From Pleurotus djamor (Eukaryota; Basidiomycota; Agaricomycetes; Agaricales; Pleurotaceae), in contig JAPEVF010000259.1 in NCBI GenBank assembly GCA_029747585.1, positions 1 through 57,946 of the forward strand: a stretch of DNA of 57,946 nucleotides, in the 5' to 3' direction. Shown piece by piece: positions 11,965 to 22,765 of this stretch (position 1 is its first letter; each line of letters begins with the position of its first letter). The translations under genes and the position numbers were made by a program. The notes under the pieces were generated by a model. That model searched no databases and was not told where the DNA came from. It was given only the letters and a program-made list of their open reading frames with translations.

Positions 11965-13323
11965 AGACGTTCACCTGTCAAGGATATCCACCAGTTTGCT
12001 CTATCCGCCCCCAGCAAGACCCTTCCAACGTGGTTCACCGGTTTGGCCTGTTTCACTGGCCGTGGTTACAGTCATCCGATCATAGGACTTGCACGTCCTG
12101 CCATGACACAGATGGCGCGATCGATTCATAACTCGAGCCTTCCCATTAAGGCCTTCATTATTTTCTTGGTAAGNTTTTTTTNCTTCCAAAAAATGACTTC
12201 TTTACTTCCGTGTTAGATTCACTCAAATACGGCGAGGCAGCCTGGGATCCCATCAAACGTTCTCAATGTTGCGAGGGGTCCAAGAAGTCCTGCTTCTTCG
12301 AATACCACACGGTGCGCTGCGGACCCATCATCTAGGGATCGACAACTGGCTCCGTATGCCGCAATGGCTCGGAGGCCCTTTATCTGAACGGCACAGCAAT
12401 GTGAGTGATGCTTTGATGCTTCTTTGATCTACAACTGAGATGTAACCTCATCTCGGCACTTCTGNNNGNNNCTAACTCGCATCATCTATGTGGCACGTAT
12501 AAACTCTTAGTCCATACCCATCTTGTCTTCCATTACCAGATAGAAGTCGTAAGTATTGGCTGTGCAGTCAGGCGAGCACATCGACTTCATTCATGCATGC
12601 ATTTCTATGTTGCGCTGCCACAACCCCAAAGATGTAATGTTACGAAGGTCCCACCATCAAGGGAAATCAATGTGTCTAGGTTTCATTGCAGTGGGAATCT
12701 ACATCGCTCGCCATGGATGAGTTTCCCTACTGCCATATCGGTAAGTGCTTCGCACAGTAAATCTGGCGTCTGGCTTCGTCACTTATGCAAATCTAGGTAT
12801 ACCCTTATTTCTATTGAGGACAGAATGCGATTTCCCGAGCTACCGTTTCTTATACTTTCGTGATCATCTTTTGCGAAGTCTGCCTCGAGGCAAGCAAGCC
12901 CCGGATGGGTCAACAGTGTTACCGGTTCAATTAACACTAATACGCGCTCTTCGACTGTATCGGTCGCTCGGTTCCTTTGCAACTCGAGTTTGGGGCAGGG
13001 TAGGATCACCTCATCACTTCTGGTCATCACTTGTGATATCCGAAATACAAGAAAAATCGACGCTTTGTTACCGAAAGCGGAGTTAATTAGGAGGATTAGG
13101 GTAACTAGTTCTTTTGCCTTGTCTTCCTCTTGGGTAGCTCGCAGGCATCGTCGGTGATTGTACGTATATATTTTTTGATCATCCAGTCATGGGGAATCGG
13201 ATGACCTTACTTCCTACCCCGTCCCCGAAGACGACGACGAACTCTGATGTTGCTTTGCATGCCTTGAACTCAAACGACGCGCGTTCCAATGGGGGTGTCA
13301 CTGACTCAGAGTCATTCTTCTGA
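11965..13323 (+). CDS. Unrecognised multi-exon gene, 5' part uncertain
   Basis: Exons 12680-12740, 12797-12999, 13109-13133 and 13187-13323 join with matching phases (1, 0, 1) to give stop-free protein containing FPYCHIGIPLFLLRTECDF, YRFLYFRDHLLRSLPRGKQ, LIRALRLYRSLGSFATRVW and the end SNGGVTDSESFF. Upstream, a 9-nt exon at 12540-12548 and an exon at 12217-12400 (LRGVQEVLLLRIPHGALRTH) stay in phase. An exon ending at 12168 (PTWFTGLACFTGRGYSHPI) reads well but joins out of phase, and two N bases lie in the intron between. The start codon was not found; the start given is only the first supported exon. I recognise no family. It could be a living gene with a mis-called base or a gene decaying from the 5' end. 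Confidence 0.4.
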
Positions 13324-14609
13324 GGCGTTACTAGGCATAACCTGCTGCGGCTATAACTGCTCTGATCCCCGACCGCTACTTGCACGACGACGACCATCTT
13401 TTCCCCCCTTGACGTTTGACGAATGACTCGGACGAATGTCCAACTACCCTTATCGACATTCAACGTACTACACGCGCAATGATGAACAAATCAGTGAACT
13501 ACCGGTAAGCCGATCTCATGCATTTTGCTGCGATATCCCAGATGCTGACGACGTGCACAGCCGATGAACACTCAAGAAGACTTGCTGCAAGACAGGATTG
13601 CTCATCGTCAATCGTTATTGCCGCACAGTCCAGCATATTGGGCCGATGAAGCTCCCCGGGGGATCCCTTTATTGCTAAAAGTACCATTCACTCTTGCCGT
13701 TCCATCTGTCCTCGTCTTTGCTTACATAGACGGCGCTCTAGCGGCTCAAGACTGGTTTATCGCGCGGCCTTCGCAAATTGAAAATGAAAATTAGGTCTAC
13801 GAGACGACGATGACGCACTCAACATGTACAAAAGTTAAAATTGATCTACATTTCGACATCTTGTCTCTTCTCCCGGCTGGGCCAGCTTCTGGACGTCGCT
13901 TAACATCGCCTACATATTCTCCACCGGGTGACTGTCAGTCCATGTCAGCTAGCGTCCCGTCAGCGCATGCTAGCGTTCTTCCTGTCACCGTATGTTTATG
14001 AGGCCTGCGACGAAACATAACGACCGGTGTTCACTGTTAATTCCTGCAAGTATATGAGTTCTTGGCAGTTAATACCGCCCAACTCGAATATGACTATCCC
14101 TTCTAATTAGCGTTTAGTCCAGGAACCGACTGACAACATCGAGGGTTGTTCCAGGGTTCGGGCGTAGTCAATATGCTTCCCTCTAAGGTGTGATCGGGAA
14201 TCGGGACGCAAAGTACATGTGGTCGGGTGTCGAGAGGTGAAAACATACGAAGCTGGTTCAGGTGACGTCGAGCCAGCCGTCAAGACCATGGGCGCAGCGC
14301 AGACCGATCTTCAGACGACCGCGACCCTGTTGCCATACTAAGTTCATTCAATCCGCCCCAGAAATCTTGCACGTTTACCACAATTACCATAGCTTGGGTC
14401 AAGTTGGCGTCCTTGTCATCAGGATACTATTTACAAGAGGATATAATTTCGTCTTACATCGTAACATACAATACTCATTCAGGCTACAGGAATATACGAA
14501 TTAGGGAGATGGGAAGCCGGAGAAAGATAAGAGAAAGATGAAGGGAAAGAGTGGAAGCGTCGAGCGAAGGGAATGTCCGAATTTGAGGGAGAAAGGAAAA
14601 TAACTCAGT
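13324..14609. other. Intergenic, about 1.3 kb
   Basis: Lies between two convergent genes. It contains a small plus-strand frame at 13564-13794 (76 codons, starting MNTQEDLLQDRIAHRQSLLP, with a hydrophobic middle FTLAVPSVLVFAYIDGALAA). It could be a small membrane peptide, but there is no supporting family or promoter signal, so I do not call it a gene. The rest shows nothing recognisable. Confidence 0.4.
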
Positions 14610-17600
14610 TTAATCGTCCACATTCATCTGACCTGGCTCTTTCAGACTCTTTCTCCGAGCATATTCGCTAGCTCTTGCTTTGCGTTTGGCCATTAGGATA
14701 GCTTCTCCTTTCCCGCTCTTGAGGCCAGCTCCGAGACTCTCCCGGTGAACCTTGGCCCCGAGACTTGACCTTGTCCGCCCAGCACGTCCCGCGTCAAGGC
14801 TTGGCCTCAAGGTTTTCCCACTAGACCCGGAGGCGGACCGTTGTGAGGCAAGTTTGGCGATAACCTTGGACCTTGATATCCGAGGCTTCCGACCATTCAA
14901 CGACCTAGGTTTGGGGGCTAGTTCGGAGACCTCCTTGGTGGAAGATCCGGCCATGGTAGCTACGGCCTGTCCGAATGAGGAGTAACCACTTGGCTTGATG
15001 GGTGATGGAATACCAGTTGGTGACGGCGAGAAGTGCTTGTTGAAGACCCCAGGTCTGGGACTGGGGGTTGTAGCAAGGCCTCCCGGTGAGCGAGGATGGT
15101 TTTCCTTTTCCTTCGCAACGTCCAAACCAATTGAACTGCCACGGACATGGGTTTTAGCCAAAGAACTTGCCGTCGGAGCCATAAGCCTTGAAGTCGCTGA
15201 GGGTCGCGGAGTCGGTCTAGGAAGCGAGGTCTTTGAAATTTTCGAGTCATTGGATGTTGAGTCGGTCATGGTAGAGGCACGACCGCTCTTAATACCCATA
15301 GAAGATACCCTCGATGTACCTTGTACGCCGACCGCAGTACCGAGGGTGCTAGGCCGGGTGCCCATAGAGCGTTCTCGGATGTTTGATCCTTTCGCAATAG
15401 ACGAAGACCTAGAGGAAGTTCTTTGAGTCCCGCTGCTGTCAGCTGTGGCCCCGAATGAGGGTATGGGGCTCCTAGAACGACCACTAGAATTGGACTTGAC
15501 TGTACTTGATTTATCCGCCGCTTGAGGCTTGAGTAGTGATGATGACTCCCTCGCTGCGTTGATGGAACCAGACGCTTTTCTGGATGAGTCGGCCTTGACT
15601 GATTTGGACGGCGGTGGGACAAGTGCAGCGGCTGATTTGGTCGGGATGGGGATGGAGGTATTTTTGGGGACCGAAGGAGCCGCTGCCGGTTTGCTCTTCC
15701 ACATCCCAGTAACTAGGTTCTTAGCGGAGCTCAGGAATCCAAAACGACTTGGCTTGGGTTTTGGTTGAGCTATAGAGCGTCCTCTTCAGAAAGGAGCGTG
15801 AGTGGATGAAAATAATACGTACCAGCAGCGTTTCTCCCAATGCTTGCTCTTCCACGACCCATACTTTGACGAGCAGCTGCAATACTACTCCTTCGAGCAG
15901 CCTTATTCCGGGCGAGCTTGCGTCGAAGGATCTCTTCTTCTTTCAGTTTCCTAGCTTCGTCAGCTTCTTGGGCCTTCTGAGCCGCTTCCTCCTCCTCCAC
16001 CCTGACGCGCTTACTCTCCCTATCATCGTTTTGAGCGGGTTCATCTTCCTCGTCGCTCTCACTGCCCTCATCGTCACCAAAGCCGCCAGGAAGCATATTG
16101 GCAGCTTTCCTTCTTCCGCCACTAATGACCCGAACACCGCTTGTACGATGAACACCGATCCCGCCTTGCCTGATGCCAACACCAACACTCGAACGCTTTC
16201 TGACCCCAGCTGAGGCCCGCCTATCACTCCTCTCCATGAGCACATTAGACTTCCTCTTCTTACCAACCCCAATCGGTTCGTTAATGCCCGCCATCTTCTC
16301 AAATGCTTCTTCATGAGCTCGCTCGAACTTCTGACGGACTTTCACGCGTTCGGCTTCCCGTGTCTGCGCCTTGCTCAAAGGCGAGGCGGCTTTGATTGCA
16401 GCGGACAGGTCGACGCGTCGCGAAGGATCGAGGCCTTTCAGGACATCGCTGCTAACGCCTTGAACGCCGTCATCCAGAAGCCGTTTATTCATCTCTTCCA
16501 AGACGTTCTTTGCGGCGTCTTGAAATTGTGCATTGGAGAGTCGATGTTGTGGTAAAGGCGATCCGAAAACGAAAGGAGCGGGACGAGGGGGAGATAAACA
16601 TGGTTTGGACGGGCCCGACTTAGTTGGCGTTGCTGGGTTCTTGGCTGCCATTAAATCGTCAAGAGGAAGCGACGGATAAATACGCCCTGGGCTCAACACC
16701 AAGTCGAAGGATGTAGCAAAAGGTTTCAATTTAGGCGTGTCACCTCCAGACCAAGTCGTGTTATTCCAGCCACTTGAGGCGCCGCCTTCCTTCTTCGTCT
16801 CGCCCGAGGAGCCGTTAACATTCGATCCTGACACCAAGCGGATAGTCGTAGCGGGACCAGCACCTTTAGAAGGCGTGTTCAACCCAAGACTCATCCGTAC
16901 GTCTGGTGCAGNGGGTGCAGGTAAGCCAGGTCGAAGGCGATGTCCAGGAAGTGGCGCGGAGTCCTCCATGACTGCGTCACTGTCCGTATCATCGCCGAAT
17001 CCTCCAGGGAAACGCGACGGAGGGACAAAAGTTAGATGATCAGTTTGAGGAGGTTCTGTAGATTCGGGAATCGAAGAGTAAGGCACAGAAGCCGCGATAA
17101 GTTCCTCATCCGTATCAAGGCGTTTCTTCATAACGTTGGACAACGATGGCAAGCTAGAAGGAACAGAAGCGAAGGAAGTTTCCATGGAGTTGCTAGCTGC
17201 AAGACTGGCGATGGATTTCGAGGAGCCTCCCTTCACACGATTGAGGCCCAGAGATGTTGCAAGAGCCTTTATGGAAGACGAGACGGAGGCTGAGGGACAA
17301 AGTAATCACCGTCAGCTGTGACAAAGAAGCTAAGGAAACAAAGACCTTACATTTAGATGAAGTGCCAAATTCCCCTGCTATTGTGCCACTTGAACCAGTC
17401 GCAAGTGTGCGCAATGTCCCTTTGGAAGAAACCGTATTTTGGGAAGAACCAGAGCCCTCGTCGGTTTCCTCGATACTATCCATCACAACTTCCCACTGTT
17501 CACTCGGTCGCGGCATTTGACGGTTACTTGAGCTATTCGCGCCGCTAGGCACTGCTTCCACTTCAGACCGTACGGTGTCTTCCTCTTCAACCCCCTCCAT

Positions 17601-17786
17601 AGCATCATTTGCCTCCTCCTGTTGAGCGCTCTGCAAAGTGAGTGCATGTTGCTTCAGCTTCTCTATGAGATCCACATTCTTCCCGGAGGCCTTAATAGAG
17701 TGAATCTTGCATAGCTTGACAAGTTGGTCCCGCTTTAGTGAATGAAGCGCGGGAGAATTGAATAAAATTTGCGTCGTATTCGACAT
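14610..17786 (-). CDS. SAP-domain protein, NuSAP-like architecture
   Basis: Three exons: from 17786 to about 17350, then about 17296-15835, then about 15777-14610. Phases agree at both introns (SSK|SVSSSIKAL and AAQPKPKPSRFGF). Residues about 13-50 form a SAP DNA-binding helix-loop-helix (LHSLKRDQLVKLCKIHSIKA, then NVDLIEKLKQH). The rest, close to 1000 residues in all, is disordered, basic and serine-rich. Two features stand out: a charged helix VRQKFERAHEEAFEKMAGIN, and arginine-rich repeats ending ARASEYARRKSLKEPGQMN. An N-terminal SAP domain with a charged helix and a basic microtubule-binding tail is the layout of animal NuSAP, a spindle-associated protein; the link here is by architecture and a short motif, so it is inference. 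A 44-residue-scale glutamate/arginine coiled coil (about 15990-15900) supports a structural role. Confidence 0.7.
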
Positions 17787-20025
17787 TGAGGACGATGGTG
17801 AGCTTTAGGAATCTTGAAGGACAATTGCTTGGCGGTTTTACCTTGAAGTTGACACGTTTCTTGATGGATGTCGAGGTCGAAATGGCGGGGCCACCATACG
17901 CAGACGAAGGTTGTGGGACAAAGCAAAAGCGCTCCCGGACAACCCTGAGCGCGTCGCGTTCAACAGGACCACGTGACCATGATTCGACCCCTAAATAGTA
18001 AAATCCCTGAGGCAACTTTGGATAGAACCGCTATCGATTGGCACACCCATCATAAGTCCCGCACCGGACACTCATCGAGCATGGAGAGGATTTAGCCCTT
18101 TCTTCTCAAGTTCTCAAGCAGGAGACTCCAGGGGACGCTTCATTCATCAAACCCGTTTCTCCGGTGATAATTATGTTCGACGTTCGACTTGTAGAGGCCG
18201 AGTGGAGGCGGTAGGTTCAAGCCCACCCCACGAACCATGCTGAGAATCAAATCACCTTGTTAAGCTTAGTGCTATACACAAGTCAAAGCCCAGTAGCTGA
18301 TTTCGCCGACAAGTATTATGGAAGGGGGGGAAGATAGGTTTATCCCCGACGACCCTGTTTTACAACTCAAAGCCACGAGCGCTCCAGGGTTGACATTGTT
18401 GGTCCCTCCTGATCGAGTCTATACGGGCCCGCGTCGGATCGGTTTCCCCTTCTACGAGTTATCGCACTCGAATTTATGGACCTGGTGCAACTTGACGTGC
18501 ATATGGCGGTTGTCAAACCAACAGGTCTCGTCTGCCTGAACGCAGCAGGTTTGTTTGTCAATGCCTACCAAGTTCGCCGTCTATCTTAATCATTGTTGAA
18601 TCATTGGCTGACTTCTCTCTCAATTCGCCCTCAGTAAAGGGACTAAAATCGCGTGTTTGTTCCCAGAAACTTCGCGAGCGTCATCGCTAAACATAGATGC
18701 ACATCTACCCCTTGTATCGACCACCNGCGTATCCCGAACGGAGGCTAGAGGCCGTGCCGCTTTGAAGGACCGAGCCCCGAACATTGGGTGAAGCTTCCAC
18801 CTTCGGAGGTGCATGTTTCTCTCTCTGAGACCACNGCAACACCACCATCCCTGGTTTGGTGCGTAACTGCGGTCTTTATCTCCATCCCTCTGGACTCTCC
18901 GATTCTCTCCTTCCTAGTCCTCATTCTCATCTCCGCCAACAACGGACTGGGAGGTCACCCCAGCGCCCCGTCGAAAAAATCCATAATTCAACGCACAATG
19001 TACCCGGGTCCAAGCCATTTGCTGCCATTTGTCTACGGCACCCGCATGACATGTTTCAAGGGCCTGCAAGTATGATCGGTTCGTTCAGGTAACTGCTCTT
19101 TACCAATCCCAAAAAGGTCATAAATCACCCCATCGCCTTCGGGAGCCGCCAAACGAGCTGATCGGTTGTACTCGTGAGTCGTTACCTACCTTCTGGTCTG
19201 TACGTACATACTCTACACTTGGACTTTCCGCTGGCTGAGTCAGGACGAGGCGGTCGGCGGAATAAGAGGACAAGGGCGTTTCGGACAGGGCTAACCTCAA
19301 GCTCATATGAGTAAGTATCGAAGTGGCAACGACGGCTTCGCTCGGCGTCCCCAAATCAGCGTACCGGTCAACAAGCGGAGCGTGCGCAAAGATGTCTTCG
19401 CACAGGTAGAAGTGGATAAGGTCGTGAGGCAATGGGGGGTAGCAATGAACATTAACAACTATCGGAGGATGACTACAATTCGTAAAAGCGGATCCGAGAA
19501 GAGCGTAATAAGGCGGGGGGATACTACATATATCGTCTAGAATGGTGGTAGGAGACGAAGACCTTGGATTGACGGGTATAGGTGAAGTGAAGCATGGTAG
19601 GTAGGGACCACAGATTATCAACTATCAACTCGACTGGGTGGTACAATGTCAGCGAAGCGAAAGCTATGTAATTATATAAGTACTTGATGCAAGAGACTTG
19701 GAAATGCGACGGAGAAAGCATGAACAAAATAAGCAAGGGAAGCAAGGGGAGAGAGATTGCAAGCTGCAAGATAGGCGAGCCGACGGATACAAGAAGTGGT
19801 TTGAGAGGATGCGAGTCGAGTCCGGTGTGTGAGGTAAAGGAGACGTGAATTATTACGTGAAGCGAAGTAAGAAAGGGTCAAAGGTGTCTGGACTCGATCG
19901 CATGGGTCTCGCCCGATGTGCCCTGGTAAATAGGCGAGAAAAGGATTGCTGTGATTGAAATATTGAGGAAAGCAAGCGAGGACAATGGCAAGGGACGAAA
20001 AAGCACCATCTGGGATAAGCAATGC
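17787..20025. other. Gene-poor stretch, about 2.2 kb
   Basis: Lies between the 5' end of the SAP gene and the 3' end of the Clp1-like gene. Several open frames of 60-170 codons occur on both strands, but none has family motifs, consistent splice phases or a plausible partner exon. The part at 18700-18840 carries two N bases. The part at 19670-20020 is purine-rich on the plus strand. I see no RNA gene or transposon protein. Confidence 0.5.
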
Positions 20026-20688
20026 TTACCGCCGAGCGTAACCGCGCTGACGTTTGCGATGAGCATCGGCCGTGACATTCCAGACAGTCTTGATCATCTC
20101 CACCAACTGCTTATCCTGCGGCCCCAACGCCAGGACGTTTTTCCAAACGCCTTGGTTGTACCCCATGTAACCCATAAACTCCTCTTCCCCCATTCGGACC
20201 ATCGTTTGAGACATTGCTGCAGCGTTGGGGAATTCTTCGATGACGTGCGGTGGGAGAAGTCGCCATGCCATGGTGTTGATTTGTGTTTCGAGGCCCATAC
20301 CGAAGAGCAGCAGGAGAGCCACGGATGGAAGGTGTGGGACCGGACACGGAATCAAGGGGAGAGTGACGATTGGATGTGATGATTGGGGGACTGTCCGCGG
20401 TGAAGGAGGTGTCAAGTCGGGCCCAGATTGAGACAGTATGTCTGAAGCGAAGCCCCTCGAGTAGAGTCGACCGTCGATAGGAAGTATGTGGCACTGAGAC
20501 GGTCCTACACTCGTTGTTTCGAAGAGAGCGAGGGCGTGTGTTGGAAGGGGACCACTACGCGTCACGGGCATATCGACAGAGGGAGGAAATGGCGGAACAC
20601 CGGATGGAATGGCGATTCGTGACACGTTCAGGTATTGATGAAGCGCGCTAGTGGTTGGACGATGAGGAGGGGGTGTCTCAGACATCAT
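20026..20688 (-). CDS. Clp1-like protein (basidiomycete developmental family)
   Basis: A single-exon gene of 220 residues starting MMSETPPPHRPTT; ATG 20685 is an equally good start. Motifs in order: PTHALALFETTSVGPS, a segment CHILPIDGRLYS, a conserved-looking HPIVTLPLIPCPVPHLPSVA, and a C-terminal part GVWKNVLALGPQDKQL followed by IKTVWNVTADAHRKRQRG. Threonine-histidine near the start, a PIVTLPL-type proline strand, and a late (G)xW(K/R)NxxALG..D..L..xxxxW(N/D/E)V block is the order I associate with the Clp1 family, whose Coprinopsis and Ustilago members act downstream of mating-type homeodomain proteins in clamp formation. This is from memory of the family pattern and needs alignment. There are no introns, unlike its neighbours. 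Large empty intervals on both sides fit a developmentally controlled gene. Confidence 0.45.
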   Translation of the reverse strand: MMSETPPPHRPTTSALHQYLNVSRIAIPSGVPPFPPSVDMPVTRSGPLPTHALALFETTSVGPSQCHILPIDGRLYSRGFASDILSQSGPDLTPPSPRTVPQSSHPIVTLPLIPCPVPHLPSVALLLLFGMGLETQINTMAWRLLPPHVIEEFPNAAAMSQTMVRMGEEEFMGYMGYNQGVWKNVLALGPQDKQLVEMIKTVWNVTADAHRKRQRGYARR

Positions 20689-22765
20689 GGAGCAGTTTGC
20701 TTACTCTATCGGGTCATAGTTTGCAGCCAACAGAGATGGACGATGCGACGGGCGCATTTGTGATGATGGCATCTCGTTCATTGTCGGTAGCGAGGGTACG
20801 AAGCTCCCAGCGCGTCGTCTTCGTGATGATGACGAGGCAGACATTGGTGGGATGGGGACTAGAGAGAGATCAAGGGGGGAGGGAGGAAATTATGGAGGTG
20901 AAAGTGAGACCTGGCAGGTAGAGTAATAAAAAGGAATGGGAAGGTCCGGAAAATTGCACGGCGGCTATGACGAGGCGACAAAGAGACATTCAGTGGAGGT
21001 GTGCACACATGGTAGCTTGCCCCGATCTAGTGTTGTTGAACGCGAACCAGGAGACCATATAGTCGGCAAATGAGGAGCACTGCAAGGGCTGGCTTGTGTG
21101 AAAAAAAAATCTACGCAGGGCCGGTAGTACCTTGGCTGGTTCACTCAAGTTACGAACCGCGAATCGACCTCGCCCGTCCGAGATCGATCTATCTGGGCCG
21201 TAAGTAGCGCAACGTGGGCTGATCTGCGAGTCCGTAGTGAGAAGATCATAACGCCGATATACATACTGCACTTGGGCTTCGCGCTGTCAGACGACTGGCT
21301 GACTGAGGGGAAATGAAAACAGCGTCATTTCTGCAGCTCGGATCGACTTGGTTCACTGCTCAAAGTCCGGTCAAGTCCGAGCGTTTTCAGGCACCGAAGC
21401 ACTATTTCAGTCTCCGCGGCACCAGTATGAAACCCTAATCTAATCTTTTTTGTATTAGCCTGCGCATGTTTGCATGGCAACACCACTTGAGGTTTCCCTT
21501 TACCGAGTCTCATCGTCAAGCTTCCTCCGTCTCTCTTCTTCTCTGCCTTGTTTCTGCATTTTTTGGCTCCCCCACCCCCTCTCGGCTTTTGCTTCCCCCG
21601 ACGTCCCCCACAATTTTACGATGCTCGACGCGGGCCTTTTTTCGCGACCTCCCAAGGCAACTGTCGACCTGTGACGTGCATTTCAAGCTCTTTCAGCCTT
21701 TGACAAGACATTTCAATTTTCCGCTCTTCAGCACTTTTCGGCCTCGTGTTGCGCATCCTCGGGATTAGGACTCATTCCGATGACGTTAATTCAGGTCTTT
21801 GGTCATACATGGAGGGGGCTGCTTACTCTTCGAGGCGCACTTTTTTCTTCTCGAGCCTGCCATGACACAATCTCGCTCACAAGAACGTCAATCTATTTCT
21901 CTTCTCTTTCCCCGGTGGGACTCCGCTTCGGTTCACAAAGGTCGACCCTCTATCGGACGAATGGCTCTTCCCATATAAACTTCTCAGTCGCTCCAGTTCG
22001 TTGTGGTGGATCTGGGAACGTGGCATCATCTTTTTGCTGAACAAGGTCATGCGTTCACATCGATCATGAGAAAGAATGCGTGGTTCCCCTCATCATGATA
22101 CTGTCACCGAGACTTTCAGGTGAACCTAAAGCCCTTCGCTCACCGCCCAATTTATGCGCAAACGGTGACCGTTGACCCTCTGCTGCTGTTTGATTGCTTT
22201 TTCGTGGTATCGACCTTGCTCGACATGATTGGCCAACCACGGTGGTCTGATTCGCATGTACTCCAACGGCTTCTTGTTTGATCACAGAACTGCGCTCCGC
22301 CGACGATACGAGAAAAACATCAGCCTGAATTATGTGATTTCGTCTCCACCGTCCTCGCGAGTCTCGCAACGGAAAGATCAACCACCTCAACAGTCGCACA
22401 CGAGCTCCAATCACCTCTCCATAGGCTCAATTCACGATTTCGTCTCACGCCGTTTTGGTATAATCGAACCCATAGCCTGGCATGGGCGGTCCCATCATGC
22501 AAACCGAGGGCCGAGGCGAAAAAATCATTTCCTCTTTCAACCACTCATGATTTGATGTCGCTTAGGAGGAAAGAAGACCCCAACTCTGGTCCCTTGACTG
22601 GTGACAGTTCTGAAGCCGTTGATGGCCTCTATAAGTACCTTGATGTTGTGATGAAACGGGGTGCTTATCCTAACGGAAGGCCGGTGCTTCGCGATCATCG
22701 ATACATGCCTTACATGGACTCCATGGTACCCAATGCGTCTTGGTCTCTTTCCGGTTCGATGCCAC
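20689..22765. other. Long gene-free interval upstream of the Clp1-like gene
   Basis: About 2.1 kb, the largest empty stretch apart from its neighbour. Open frames up to about 115 codons exist but look random. A pyrimidine-rich region lies at about 21480-21760. It separates the 5' end of the Clp1-like gene from the 3' end of the FAD oxidoreductase gene, so most of it is available as upstream regulatory sequence for the former. Confidence 0.45.

Noticed and set aside
15529..17293. Long plus-strand open frames opposite the SAP gene
   Set aside because: They are shadows of the minus-strand coding sequence, which has consistent splice phases and a SAP domain.
19118..19621. 167-codon minus-strand frame downstream of the Clp1-like gene
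   Set aside because: Low-complexity, cysteine/proline/serine-rich translation without domain features; probably 3' flank.
22064..22555. Overlapping open frames on both strands
   Set aside because: Neither shows protein-like periodicity, motifs or usable splice partners.
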